Source of the DNA: Buchnera aphidicola (Hyadaphis tataricae) | Lineage (GTDB): Bacteria > Pseudomonadota > Gammaproteobacteria > Enterobacterales > Enterobacteriaceae | Assembly (NCBI RefSeq): GCF_005081445.1 | Contig: NZ_CP034873.1 | Coordinates: 248,001 to 312,000 of the forward strand | DNA: 64,000 nt | Direction: 5' to 3' | Notes under the pieces: generated by a model | What the model was told of the DNA's origin: nothing | Seen by the model: the letters and a program-made list of their open reading frames with translations, nothing else | Databases searched by the model: none | Position numbers and translations under genes: made by a program | In this document: piece by piece, positions 1 through 9,166 of the stretch | Layout of the letters: every line of letters begins with the position of its first letter | How positions within the stretch are numbered: position 1 is the stretch's first letter

Positions 1-149
1 ATGGTAGTTTTTACTTTCCAATATGTTCCCATAGTTTTTCCTTGTAAAATCATAGAATTTTGTATTTTTTTAGTGAGAAATTGATTGCAAAACAACACTG
101 TAATATAAAAAAAAATAACAAAAAAACCGAAAATTTTTTTTAAAGACAT
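1..149 (-). CDS. apbE: ApbE family FAD:protein FMN transferase, N-terminal part
   Basis: The gene runs off the left edge, so only the first 49 codons are present. Reading the minus strand from an ATG at 149 gives a hydrophobic segment (about residues 6-20), a Cys at 21, and then the motif GKTMGTYWKV at residues 37-46, the N-terminal hallmark of ApbE (older name YojL). ApbE proteins attach FMN covalently to threonines of Rnf/Nqr respiratory subunits on the periplasmic side. The family is normally a lipoprotein, but the residues before Cys21 are VLF, a poor lipobox because position -1 is Phe. The neighbour degP is divergent, with about 230 bases between the two starts that must hold both promoters; I see no clear promoter there. 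Identity is good although two thirds or more of the protein lies outside the window. Confidence 0.85.
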   Translation of the reverse strand, partial: MSLKKIFGFFVIFFYITVLFCNQFLTKKIQNSMILQGKTMGTYWKVKTT

Positions 150-379
150 AATTTATGACTGTTCCTTTTTTATAAAATGTTTCTAAAATGATAAACAAAA
201 ATAGTATATTTTTAGTATAAGTTTGATGCGTAATATTAATAATTTTACAAATTCACGAGTCTTGGAATTCAAGTAAGATGGAGTGTATAATAAACAATTT
301 GCTTTACTTAACTGAAATGATAATTTTTTATAACAATATATTTTATTTTAGATAACGCTGTAATAATGAGAAAGATACA

Positions 380-1813
380 ATGAAAAGAGTAAAGATCGTA
401 ATATTAATCGAAGCAATACTGTTTTTAATGTTGTTATTAAGTTTTCGAGTTTCTTCGAATGGTGTTATTGACATAAACGATATCAATTATTCTAATAAAT
501 TAGCTCCTAGTTTAGCTCCAATGTTAGAAAAAGTGATGCCTTCAGTCATTAGTATTAATATTGAAGGAAGCACTGTTGTAAATGCTGCTCGAATACCTCA
601 TCAATTTAATCCATTTTTTGGTCATCATTCTCCTTTTTGCCAAGGTAATTCCCCTTTTCGATATTCTCCTTTTTGTCGTGTTGATCCTCATTATAATAAA
701 CATAAAAAATTTCGAGCTTTAGGTTCAGGGGTTATTATTGATGCCGATAAAGGATATGCAGTAACCAACAATCATGTTATAGAACATGCCAATAAAATTC
801 GTGTACAACTAAGTGATGGACGTCGTTATGACGCTCATGTTATTGGTAATGATCCTCGTTCTGATATTGCTTTGATTCAATTAAAGAACGCACATAATTT
901 AAAAGCAATCAAAATAGCTGATTCTGATAGTTTACGAGTAGGGGATTATACTGTAGCAATTGGTAACCCATATGGTCTTGGTGAAACCGTTACTTCAGGA
1001 ATTATTTCAGCTTTGGGTCGAAGCGGATTAAACATTGAGCATTATGAAAATTTCATTCAAACTGACGCTGCGATCAATAGAGGTAATTCTGGTGGAGCAT
1101 TAGTAAATTTAAATGGTGAATTAATAGGTATTAATACTGCTATATTATCTCCAGAAGGTGGAAATATCGGAATAGGTTTTGCTATACCTGGTAATATGGT
1201 AAAAAATTTAACTGCACAAATTGTTCAATTTGGACAAGTTCGAAGAGGTGAATTAGGCATTATTGGGATGGAATTAAATTCAGATCTAGCAAAAATTATG
1301 AAAATTAACTCTCAAAAAGGTGTTTTTATCAGTCAAGTTTTACTTAATTCTTCTGCATATAAAGCAGGAATTCAAGCAGGAGATATTATAATTTCTTTAA
1401 ATAAAAAACCTATTTCTAGTTTTTCTGCCTTGCGTGCTGAAGTGAGTTCATTACCAATTTATACAAAAATGGAATTAGGAGTTTTTAGAGAAGGAAAAAT
1501 TAAAAATATTATTGTAGAATTAACACATTCGATAAATCATGATTCGAAATCAAAAAAAATTTATATAGGAATTGAAGGTATTGATCTCAGTAATTATTTC
1601 TCAAATCAAGAAAAAGGGATACGGGTAGATAATGTAGAATTAAATACTGCAGCATCAAGAGTTGGTTTTAAAAAAAATGATATTATTTTAGAAGTTAATC
1701 AACAATATGTAAGAAATATAGAAGATTTAAAACGCATTTTGGAAACGAAACCTAAAATATTGGTTTTTAAAATAAAAAGAGGAAGTGACAATATATATTT
1801 AGTGAGTGAGTAA
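380..1813 (+). CDS. degP: periplasmic serine protease/chaperone DegP (HtrA)
   Basis: DegP degrades and refolds misfolded envelope proteins in the periplasm. The 477-residue product matches the family length. Residues 5-25 form an uncleaved or poorly cleavable hydrophobic signal. The trypsin-like domain carries the triad His132 (TNNHVIE), Asp162 (SDIAL) and Ser237 (NRGNSGG). Before it lies an LA-type loop with two Cys (about 87 and 99) in SPFC contexts, which marks DegP rather than DegQ. Two PDZ domains follow, about 290-375 and 395-470. The gene starts at ATG 380 after a weak purine-rich site and stands alone, ending before a strong GC-rich terminator. It is one of few periplasmic quality-control genes here, and BamA, a beta-barrel assembly factor, is encoded nearby. 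Confidence 0.97.
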   Translation: MKRVKIVILIEAILFLMLLLSFRVSSNGVIDINDINYSNKLAPSLAPMLEKVMPSVISINIEGSTVVNAARIPHQFNPFFGHHSPFCQGNSPFRYSPFCRVDPHYNKHKKFRALGSGVIIDADKGYAVTNNHVIEHANKIRVQLSDGRRYDAHVIGNDPRSDIALIQLKNAHNLKAIKIADSDSLRVGDYTVAIGNPYGLGETVTSGIISALGRSGLNIEHYENFIQTDAAINRGNSGGALVNLNGELIGINTAILSPEGGNIGIGFAIPGNMVKNLTAQIVQFGQVRRGELGIIGMELNSDLAKIMKINSQKGVFISQVLLNSSAYKAGIQAGDIIISLNKKPISSFSALRAEVSSLPIYTKMELGVFREGKIKNIIVELTHSINHDSKSKKIYIGIEGIDLSNYFSNQEKGIRVDNVELNTAASRVGFKKNDIILEVNQQYVRNIEDLKRILETKPKILVFKIKRGSDNIYLVSE

Positions 1814-1852
1814 TACTTATAATACTTGATAAATTAAAAAAATTATAATTTC

Positions 1853-1882
1853 CCGCCCGAAATGCACCGGGCGGATTTTTTT
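1853..1882 (+). terminator. rho-independent terminator after degP
   Basis: A perfect 7-bp GC-only stem, CCGCCCG at 1853-1859 pairing with CGGGCGG at 1868-1874, with an 8-base loop and a run of seven T at 1876-1882. It lies between convergent degP and dapD and starts 40 bases after the degP stop. The U-tract is on the degP side; on the dapD side the run is weaker, so it may serve both genes unequally. An all-GC stem is striking in such AT-rich sequence. Confidence 0.9.
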
Positions 1883-1883
1883 A

Positions 1884-2699
1884 TTAAATTTCTCTTAATA
1901 GTTGATTTATTTCTGTTTTGCTTAATGTTTTTGAATCTACTTTTTTAACGATAATAGCAGCATAAAGATTATATTGTTTATCTGCAGATGGTAGACTTCC
2001 AGACACTACTACAGAATTTGCAGGGACCCTGCCATAATAAATTTTTTTGTTTTCTCTATCATATATTTTTGTGCTTTGTCCAATAAACACTCCCATAGAA
2101 ATTACCGAACCTTTTTCTATAATAACACCTTCTACAATTTCAGAACGCGCTCCAATAAAACAATTATCTTCAATAATTGTAGGGTTATTTTGTAATGGTT
2201 CTAGAACGCCCCCTATTCCAACACCTCCAGATAAATGAACATTTTTTCCAATTTGTGCACAGGACCCTACAGTAGCCCATGTATCTACCATAGTTCCTGT
2301 ATCGATATTTGCTCCAATATTAATATAAGACGGCATGACTATTGTGTTGCAATTAATAAAAGCACCGTATCTCACTGTAGCTGGAGGTACAATTCGAATT
2401 TTTTCTTTTTCAAATTTTTTTGCGTCATATTTTTCATATTTTAATGGTATTTTATCATAGTAATGAGTATAACTATTTGATATAATATTATTATTTTTTG
2501 TGTACATATATAATAAAACAGCTTTTTTTAGCCATTGATGAGTGATCCATATTTCATTTTTCTTTTCTGCAATTCTTATTTCTCCATTATTTAATAAATT
2601 CATCACATGATTTATCGTGTTTAACACTTTATCATTGATATGATTTATATCATTTTTTTTTTCGTATGCTTCTTCAATAATTTTTTTGAATAATTGCAT
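1884..2699 (-). CDS. dapD: 2,3,4,5-tetrahydropyridine-2,6-dicarboxylate N-succinyltransferase
   Basis: DapD transfers succinyl from succinyl-CoA to tetrahydrodipicolinate in the diaminopimelate/lysine pathway, which supplies both cell wall DAP and the essential amino acid lysine to the insect host. The product has a helical N-terminal part, then a left-handed beta-helix of hexapeptide repeats from about residue 90 ([41 protein letters not shown]), and a short C-terminal cap. The frame is open back to 2735, but the E. coli protein begins at the equivalent of the ATG at 2699, an AGG lies upstream of it, and a TATAAT hexamer (2746-2751, minus strand) would sit just inside the longer version's upstream region. 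I therefore choose 2699, giving 271 residues, close to the family's 274. Confidence 0.96.
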   Translation of the reverse strand: MQLFKKIIEEAYEKKNDINHINDKVLNTINHVMNLLNNGEIRIAEKKNEIWITHQWLKKAVLLYMYTKNNNIISNSYTHYYDKIPLKYEKYDAKKFEKEKIRIVPPATVRYGAFINCNTIVMPSYINIGANIDTGTMVDTWATVGSCAQIGKNVHLSGGVGIGGVLEPLQNNPTIIEDNCFIGARSEIVEGVIIEKGSVISMGVFIGQSTKIYDRENKKIYYGRVPANSVVVSGSLPSADKQYNLYAAIIVKKVDSKTLSKTEINQLLREI

Positions 2700-2756
2700 T
2701 TTTTTGTTAACCTGTTTAGTAGTTTGAAAATACAAATATGTTTAGATTATAACAAT

Positions 2757-3551
2757 TTAATTTTTGTTAAATAATTGCGGATTAATTTTTTCGTTTTTTC
2801 TCCATGTTAAAATATCGCATCCATAGTCTGTCACTAATATAGTGTGTTCATATTGTGCCGATAAAGATCTATCTTTAGTTTTTACAGTCCAGCCATCTTT
2901 CATACTTCTAACTTGAGCATGTCCAGCGTTGATCATTGGTTCAATAGTAAAAATCATTCCTTTTTCTAAAATAATGTTATTTTCTTTGCTTTTATAGTGT
3001 AAAATATGAGGTGGTTCATGAAAGCAACGACCAATTCCGTGACCACAATATTCTTTTACAACAGAAAAATTATTTTTTTCGACATAATTTTGAATAATTT
3101 CACCAATTTTATATGCAGCGATTCCTGGTTTAATTATTTTTAATGCAAGATAAAGACTATCTTGAGCAATCTTACATAATCTTTGAGACAAAATACTCGT
3201 TTCACCTATTAAAAACATTTTTGAGGTGTCACCATGGTAATTATCTTTGATCACTGTAATATCGATATTGATTATATCGCCATTTTTTAATATTTTTTTT
3301 TTGCTTGGAATACCGTGACATACTACATCATTCACCGAAGTACAAATAGATTTTGGAAAACCATGGTATCCCAAACAAGCCGAAATTGCTTTTTTTTCTT
3401 GAACAATATATTTGTGACAAATTTGATTAATATCTTCAGTACTTATATTGGGTTGCACATGTTTTTCTATCATTTCAAGAACTTCAGAAGCTAATTTTCC
3501 AGAGATTCGCATTTTTTTGATTTCTGATTCGGTTTTAATGATCTTGTTCAT
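2757..3551 (-). CDS. map: type I methionine aminopeptidase
   Basis: Removes the initiator methionine from nascent proteins in the cytoplasm. The product is 264 residues, the E. coli length, with all five metal ligands at the E. coli positions: Asp97, Asp108, His171, Glu204 and Glu235, plus the substrate-contacting His79 and His178. It is a single pita-bread domain without N-terminal zinc finger, typical of type Ia. Map lies upstream of dapD on the minus strand with a 57-base gap, and is divergent from rpsB as in E. coli, with 242 AT-rich bases between the two starts. Confidence 0.98.
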   Translation of the reverse strand: MNKIIKTESEIKKMRISGKLASEVLEMIEKHVQPNISTEDINQICHKYIVQEKKAISACLGYHGFPKSICTSVNDVVCHGIPSKKKILKNGDIINIDITVIKDNYHGDTSKMFLIGETSILSQRLCKIAQDSLYLALKIIKPGIAAYKIGEIIQNYVEKNNFSVVKEYCGHGIGRCFHEPPHILHYKSKENNIILEKGMIFTIEPMINAGHAQVRSMKDGWTVKTKDRSLSAQYEHTILVTDYGCDILTWRKNEKINPQLFNKN

Positions 3552-3793
3552 AATATTCAGTTATTTTCTATGTGATTAGTTTAAAAAGATTTCAAATGTG
3601 TTAAAAATTTTTTGCTTGTGGTGTTTGTTATTAAAATTTTTTAAAAATTTTAATATATTGATAATGTTTAATATTTTAAATATCAAAATATAATGTATAT
3701 TATATAAAATATAATCAAAACTTAATATTTTAATTATGAAAAAATTTTAATAAAATATATTTAAATTCAATTTTGCAACAAGAGAGATAAAAA

Positions 3794-4525
3794 ATGGAAA
3801 TAGTATCAATGCGCGATATGTTAAAAGCAGGTGTTCATTTTGGTCATCAAACACGTTATTGGAATCCAAAAATGAAGCCTTTTATTTTTGGTACTCGTAA
3901 TAAAGTACACATTATTAATTTAGAAAAAACTTTACCCATGTTTAATTTCGCGTTAAGTGAATTAAGAAAAATATCGATGAAAAAAGGAAGAATATTATTT
4001 GTTGGAACAAAAAAAGCAGCAAGTAAAGGTATAAAAGAAGTAGCAATTCATTGCAATCAATTTTATGTGAATCACCGTTGGTTAGGAGGAATGCTTACCA
4101 ATTGGAAAACTGTTCGTCAATCGATCAAACGTTTAAAAGATTTAGAAATAGAATCTAAAGATGGTACATTTTCTCAATTAACTAAAAAAGAAGTGTTAAT
4201 TAGGTCTAGAGAATTATCTAAATTAGAAAATAGTTTAGGTGGAATTAAAAATATGGGTGGATTACCCGATTGTTTGTTTGTTATTGATGCCTCACATGAA
4301 CACATTGCAATCAAAGAAGCTAACAATTTAGGTATTCCTGTTTTTTCTATTGTAGATACTAATTCTAATCCTGAAAATGTAGATTATGTTATACCAGGAA
4401 ATGACGATGCTATAAGATCTGTGACTTTGTATTTGAAATCTATTTCTCTTAGTATATCGAAAGTGTACGATCAAAATGTATTAGATAAAGAATTTGTTGG
4501 TTCTAAAAAAGATATGATTTTTTAA
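3794..4525 (+). CDS. rpsB: 30S ribosomal protein S2
   Basis: S2 binds the 30S subunit late in assembly and contacts S1. At 243 residues it is full length, with the N-terminal [13 protein letters not shown] motif, the central HHRWLGG-like motif ([12 protein letters not shown], about residues 95-106) and the C-terminal [13 protein letters not shown] motif. The start ATG follows an AGAGAG ribosome binding site. It heads the conserved rpsB-tsf-pyrH-frr cluster, with tsf beginning 54 bases after its stop. I could not point to a convincing promoter in the AT-rich 242 bases upstream. Confidence 0.99.
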   Translation: MEIVSMRDMLKAGVHFGHQTRYWNPKMKPFIFGTRNKVHIINLEKTLPMFNFALSELRKISMKKGRILFVGTKKAASKGIKEVAIHCNQFYVNHRWLGGMLTNWKTVRQSIKRLKDLEIESKDGTFSQLTKKEVLIRSRELSKLENSLGGIKNMGGLPDCLFVIDASHEHIAIKEANNLGIPVFSIVDTNSNPENVDYVIPGNDDAIRSVTLYLKSISLSISKVYDQNVLDKEFVGSKKDMIF

Positions 4526-4579
4526 TATTATATATTTTGTTATCTGTTTTTTTTCATAAATATTAAAAAGGCTAAACCA

Positions 4580-5383
4580 ATGAAAACTAATATTACTGCG
4601 AGTCTTATTAAAAAACTTAGATCTTATACGGGAGCAGGAATTGTAGAGTGTAAACGTGCGTTAATAGAATCTAATGGTGATATAGAACAATCAATTGATA
4701 ATTTGCGTAAGTCAGGTAAAGTATATGCTGCAAAGAAAATGAATAATATTACCAATCAAGGTGCAATATTTTCAGGCATTATAAAACATATTGGTGCTAT
4801 GATTGAATTGAATTGTGAAACTGATTTTGTCTCTAAAGATGATTTATTTGTATTATTTGGAAAAGAAATCATATCAACTGCTTTAAAAAAAGAAATCACA
4901 AATATTGAACATTTGAAAAACGTGTTTGAAGAAAAGAGGGCAAATTTAATTTTTAAGACGGGTGAAAATATTAATATTCGTCGTTTTGTTTTAATAAAAT
5001 CTAAAAAAATACTTTCTTACGTTCATGGTGTTCGCATTGGTGTATTGATTGATGCTCATGGTGTAAATGACACTATTTTAAAAAATATTGCTATGCATAT
5101 AGCGGCTAGTAAACCTCAATACTTACACCCTCAACATGTTTCTGATGCGGTTTTTAAACGAGAATATCACATTCAATTAGAACTAGCGAAAAAGCTTAAA
5201 AAACCTGATAATATATTGAAGAAGATTATATCAGGAAAGATGAATAAATTTGTTAATGATATTTCACTAACCAGTCAAAATTTCATTATGGATTCTAACA
5301 AAACAGTACAAGAAATACTCAATCAATATAATTTACATATTAATTCGTTTCATAGATTTGAATTAGGAGAAGTTATTTCTTGA
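4580..5383 (+). CDS. tsf: elongation factor Ts
   Basis: EF-Ts is the guanine nucleotide exchange factor that recycles EF-Tu. The N-terminal UBA-like domain with [13 protein letters not shown] (about residues 16-28) and the TDFV motif (residues 81-84), which inserts into EF-Tu, are both intact. The product has 267 residues against 283 in E. coli; the shortening is spread over the two dimerization/core subdomains and not at the active N-terminus. An AAAGGC ribosome binding site precedes the ATG. It follows rpsB and is probably cotranscribed with it. Confidence 0.98.
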   Translation: MKTNITASLIKKLRSYTGAGIVECKRALIESNGDIEQSIDNLRKSGKVYAAKKMNNITNQGAIFSGIIKHIGAMIELNCETDFVSKDDLFVLFGKEIISTALKKEITNIEHLKNVFEEKRANLIFKTGENINIRRFVLIKSKKILSYVHGVRIGVLIDAHGVNDTILKNIAMHIAASKPQYLHPQHVSDAVFKREYHIQLELAKKLKKPDNILKKIISGKMNKFVNDISLTSQNFIMDSNKTVQEILNQYNLHINSFHRFELGEVIS

Positions 5384-5456
5384 TCTTTTTAAAAAAAAAT
5401 CATTATTTTATTTAATAACGCCATAATATTATCAATAATATATTTAGGTTCAAAAT

Positions 5457-6185
5457 ATGTCTAAAAATCAAAACATTATATATCGACGTATTTTATTAAA
5501 AATAAGTGGAGAGATTTTTAAAGGAGAAAATGAATTTGGTATTAACATTAGTTCATTACAAAAAATTGCTAGTGAAATTATATCTATAGTGAATCTTGGT
5601 ATTCAAGTAGGTTTAGTAATTGGAAGTGGAAATTTATTTCGTGGTACACATTTGTATGAATTAGGTTTAAATCGAGTGGTTTCAGATCATATTGGAATTT
5701 TGTCTACTATTATTAATAGTTTAGCTATGAAAGATATTATCTCTTCTGATTCTTGTATAAAAACTTGTTTAATGTCAGCTGTTCCATTAAATGGTATTTG
5801 TGAAACATATAATCATGAAAGAGCCATGCACTTATTGTCCAAAAACGTTATTTTGATTTTTGCAGCAGGCACTGGCAATCCTTTTTTTACAACAGATTCA
5901 GCTGCATGTTTAAGGGGCATTGAAACGAAATCTGATATTATTTTAAAAGGCACAAAAGTCAATGGCATTTATTCCGCAGATCCTAAAAAAAATTCTGGAG
6001 CTATTTTATACAAAACTTTAACCTATAAAGATGTTATTGAAAAAGAACTAAAAGTGATGGATTTATCTGCATTTACTCTTGCTAGAGATCATCTTTTACC
6101 CATTAGAGTTTTTAATATTAACAATACAGGATCTTTATATCGTATTATTATGGGGTACAATGAAGGTACGATGATTACTGCATAA
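5457..6185 (+). CDS. pyrH: uridylate kinase (UMP kinase)
   Basis: Phosphorylates UMP to UDP in the cytoplasm, feeding pyrimidine nucleotides to RNA, DNA and cell-wall precursors. The 242 residues span a whole amino acid kinase fold: N-terminal RILLKISGE phosphate-binding segment, GSGNLFRG loop (about residues 58-65), and the nucleotide-binding GTGNPFFTTDSAA segment (about 140-152). Length equals E. coli PyrH. It sits in the order tsf-pyrH-frr as in E. coli. Confidence 0.98.
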   Translation: MSKNQNIIYRRILLKISGEIFKGENEFGINISSLQKIASEIISIVNLGIQVGLVIGSGNLFRGTHLYELGLNRVVSDHIGILSTIINSLAMKDIISSDSCIKTCLMSAVPLNGICETYNHERAMHLLSKNVILIFAAGTGNPFFTTDSAACLRGIETKSDIILKGTKVNGIYSADPKKNSGAILYKTLTYKDVIEKELKVMDLSAFTLARDHLLPIRVFNINNTGSLYRIIMGYNEGTMITA

Positions 6186-6265
6186 TTTTTTCTACATTCA
6201 AGTTTACATGATTGTATACGTGAATCATTTAATTTAAATTGTCAAGTATTTTATGGGTAACAGCT

Positions 6266-6823
6266 ATGATTAATGAGATTGTAAAACATGCTAATGAAAA
6301 AATGAATACTGCCGTTGAAATATTTCAAAGTACTCTTAAAAATATCAGAATAGGAAGAGCATCTCCATCCATTTTAAACAAAGTTTATATTGAATATTTT
6401 GGGTCTAAAACGTCTTTACGTCAAGTTTCTAATATTATTGTCGAAGATACTCATACTTTGAGAATTAATGTTTTTGACAGTTCTATTACTTCTGTTATTA
6501 GAAAAGCAATTTTAAATTCTAATCTTGACTTAAATCCAATAATCCATGGTAAAGATATACTTGTTCAAGTTCCAGCTTTAACTGAGGAAAGAAGAAAAAA
6601 TGTAATTAAAGTTATTAGAAACGACGCTGAAACTTGTCGTGTTTCCATTCGTAATATTCGAAGAGAAGCAAATGAAAAATTAAAACAATGTATTAAAGAA
6701 AAATTTATCAGCAAAGATGAAGAACGCATTGCTCAAACAAAGATACAAAAAATGACAGATGATTATGTTAAAAAAACAGATTCTGTTTTTTTAAAGAAAG
6801 AAATAGAACTAATGAAAGTTTAG
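6266..6823 (+). CDS. frr: ribosome recycling factor
   Basis: With EF-G, RRF splits the post-termination ribosome. The frame stays open upstream to a TTG at 6239, but homology to RRF begins at the ATG at 6266, which gives 185 residues, exactly the E. coli length. The three-helix-bundle signatures are present: RIGRASPSIL at about 28-37, LRINVFDSS at about 68-76 and LTEERRKN at about 107-114, followed by the long C-terminal helices. Last gene of the rpsB-tsf-pyrH-frr cluster; dxr follows after 90 bases. Confidence 0.97.
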   Translation: MINEIVKHANEKMNTAVEIFQSTLKNIRIGRASPSILNKVYIEYFGSKTSLRQVSNIIVEDTHTLRINVFDSSITSVIRKAILNSNLDLNPIIHGKDILVQVPALTEERRKNVIKVIRNDAETCRVSIRNIRREANEKLKQCIKEKFISKDEERIAQTKIQKMTDDYVKKTDSVFLKKEIELMKV

Positions 6824-6913
6824 TTTTTAAGAAATATCAAAACGTAATTAAAACTAACATTTTAGTATTAGTTTTATAATAATAATTTTTTGTTTTTTAT
6901 AACAAGAATATTC

Positions 6914-8110
6914 ATGAAAAACATAACTATTTTAGGATCTACTGGCGTTGTTGGTAATAATGCTTTATCAGTTATACAGAGTTATCCAGATTTATTTACA
7001 GTAGTAGCTTTAGTCGCAAACAAAAACGTGACAATGTTATTAAAGCAATGTTTAGCTTTTTCTCCTATTTGGGTGGCAATGAACGATAAAAAATCTGCTT
7101 ATTTATTGCAAAGAGAACTACAAGACAGACAAAGCAAAACTCACGTTCTTTTTGGTGCTACTGCAGTTTCTAAGCTTGCATCATTACCTCAAATAGATCA
7201 CGTAGTATCTGCTATTGTCGGAATGGCAGGTTTATTGCCAACATTATCAGCAATAAGATCGGGTAAAACTATATTGTTAGCTAATAAAGAATCGCTAATT
7301 ACATGTGGCTCTTTATTTATGAAAGAGCTGACTTCTAGTAAGGCTAAAATTATTCCTATTGATACCGAGCACAATGCTATTTTTCAGTTATTACCTTTAA
7401 AAATACAAGAAAATTTAGGTGTATCTGCTTTAAAAACACATGGTATAAAAAATATTATTTTAACAGGTTCTGGAGGTCCGTTTTACAAATTTTCTATCCC
7501 TGATTTATCACATGTTACTCCAAATCAAGCGTGTATTCATCCAAACTGGTCAATGGGTAAAAAAATATCAGTAGATTCTGCTACCATGATGAATAAAGGT
7601 TTAGAATACGCTGAAGCAAGATTATTGTTTAATGCATCACATTCAGAAATGACAATTTTAATTCATCCAGAATCAATCGTTCATTCTATGGTTCAGTATT
7701 GTGATGGATCAGTGTTGGCGCAACTATCAATTCCTGATATAAAAATTGCTATTTTGTATGCGCTTTCTTGGCCAAAACGTATTCATTCTAAATCTGATTT
7801 TTTAAGTTTTTTTAAACAAAAAACATTGTCATTTTTTGAGCCGGATTTAATTAAATTTCCATGTCTTAAATTAGCTATTGATGCATTCTCTGAAGGACAA
7901 GCTGCAATGACGGTTTTAAATGCAGCGAATGAGATTGCAGTTCAGTCTTTTCTTGATTTTAAAATTTCTTTTGATAAGATTTTTATAGTAAATATCGAAA
8001 CATTAACGTCTTCTTGTTTTTCAGATCCGCAGTGTATTGAAGATATTTTAGAAATTGATAGAATTTCAAGAGTATTAGCAATGAAAAAAGTATCATCTTT
8101 ATCATTTTGA
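6914..8110 (+). CDS. dxr: 1-deoxy-D-xylulose 5-phosphate reductoisomerase
   Basis: Second step of the MEP isoprenoid pathway: DXP plus NADPH to 2-C-methyl-erythritol 4-phosphate. The ATG at 6914 gives 398 residues, the E. coli length, and starts directly with the NADPH-binding motif ILGSTGVVG; the longer open frame to 6890 adds eight unsupported residues. The metal-binding IDTEHNAIFQ segment (about 149-158), the LTGSGGPF loop (about 185-192) and the PNWSMGKKISVDSATMMNKGLE active-site region are intact. It acts upstream of IspG and UppS, both encoded in this window. Confidence 0.97.
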   Translation: MKNITILGSTGVVGNNALSVIQSYPDLFTVVALVANKNVTMLLKQCLAFSPIWVAMNDKKSAYLLQRELQDRQSKTHVLFGATAVSKLASLPQIDHVVSAIVGMAGLLPTLSAIRSGKTILLANKESLITCGSLFMKELTSSKAKIIPIDTEHNAIFQLLPLKIQENLGVSALKTHGIKNIILTGSGGPFYKFSIPDLSHVTPNQACIHPNWSMGKKISVDSATMMNKGLEYAEARLLFNASHSEMTILIHPESIVHSMVQYCDGSVLAQLSIPDIKIAILYALSWPKRIHSKSDFLSFFKQKTLSFFEPDLIKFPCLKLAIDAFSEGQAAMTVLNAANEIAVQSFLDFKISFDKIFIVNIETLTSSCFSDPQCIEDILEIDRISRVLAMKKVSSLSF

Positions 8111-8172
8111 GTTCATTATATCATTAAGAATTTTTTTTGTAATTCTTTTTTTAAGAGAAATTTATAGATATT

Positions 8173-8946
8173 ATGATTTATCAATTTTCATTAAAAGATA
8201 CAAATCAGTATAAAAAAGAATACCCTCATCATGTAGCGATCATTATGGATGGTAATAGACGTTGGGCTTATAAAAAAAGAAAAATGTCTATTTTTGGACA
8301 TCAAGAAGGTTTTCAAGCAGTAAAAAAAGCAGTCAAATTTTCTATCGTTAATAACATCAAAATATTAACATTATATACTTTTAGCAGCGAAAATTGGACT
8401 CGCTCAAAATTTGAAGTAAATGGATTGATGAAACTCTTTTTTTTTGCATTGGAAACTGAAATTTTTAATCTAAAAAAATATAACATAAAATTAAATATAA
8501 TTGGTGATAAAACATGTTTTGAGACAACGTTACAAAATAAAATAAATGAAGCAGAAATTGAAACTATGCATCACAATGGTTTGATTTTAAACATTGCAGC
8601 CAATTATGGTGGAAGATGGGATATAATTCAAAGTGTTAAAAAAATTATTAGTAAAGTGCAAAGAGGAGATTTAAAAATCAATGAAATTAAAGAGGATACT
8701 TTTTCGCAGTGTTTATCCACTAGTCATTTATTACCGGTAGACTTAGTTATCAGAACAGGAGGAGAAAAGAGAATTAGTAATTTTTTATTATGGCAAATTG
8801 CTTATGCAGAATTATATTTTACAGATGTTTTATGGCCTGATTTTAATCAACATATTTTTCAACATGCTATAGATTTTTTTATATCTAGAGAACGTCGTTT
8901 TGGAGGTGGTACAGACATTCATCAAGAAAATTTTTTTAAAAAATAA
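8173..8946 (+). CDS. uppS: undecaprenyl diphosphate synthase
   Basis: A cis-prenyltransferase that extends farnesyl diphosphate to the C55 carrier needed for peptidoglycan. The catalytic Asp26 lies in MDGNRRWA (residues 25-32), and the C-terminal RTGGEKRISNFLLWQIAY and RRFGG motifs are present. Length is 257 residues against 253 in E. coli. In E. coli cdsA and rseP follow; here both are gone, and 220 bases separate uppS from bamA. Confidence 0.97.
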   Translation: MIYQFSLKDTNQYKKEYPHHVAIIMDGNRRWAYKKRKMSIFGHQEGFQAVKKAVKFSIVNNIKILTLYTFSSENWTRSKFEVNGLMKLFFFALETEIFNLKKYNIKLNIIGDKTCFETTLQNKINEAEIETMHHNGLILNIAANYGGRWDIIQSVKKIISKVQRGDLKINEIKEDTFSQCLSTSHLLPVDLVIRTGGEKRISNFLLWQIAYAELYFTDVLWPDFNQHIFQHAIDFFISRERRFGGGTDIHQENFFKK

Positions 8947-9038
8947 TTGTAATTGTTTAATAAATCAAGTTTATGTATTCATCGTATAATGTCACCAACA
9001 ATTTTCAAAATTTTTTATTAAAATATTTAATTTATATT

Positions 9039-9096
9039 AGGAGAGATAATATATACATTGAAAAAAATATTAAGCTTTTTAATTTTTATTTTTTAA
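9039..9096 (+). pseudogene. orphan Shine-Dalgarno with 12-codon stub, possible rseP 5' remnant
   Basis: AGGAGAG at 9039-9045 is one of the strongest ribosome binding sites in the window, yet no gene follows it at normal spacing. Twelve bases later a TTG (9058) opens a frame of only 12 codons, reading MKKILSFLIFIF and ending at TAA 9094-9096. E. coli rseP, which sits just upstream of bamA there, begins MLSFLWDLASFI, so the stub may be what is left of rseP. The match is too short to be more than a suggestion. BamA itself starts 70 bases further on. Confidence 0.25.
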
Positions 9097-9166
9097 TTAT
9101 ATTCGTTGTGTAAAATTGTTTATTTTGTATAAAACACAATGTTTTTTAGGAAAAATTTTAATAATA

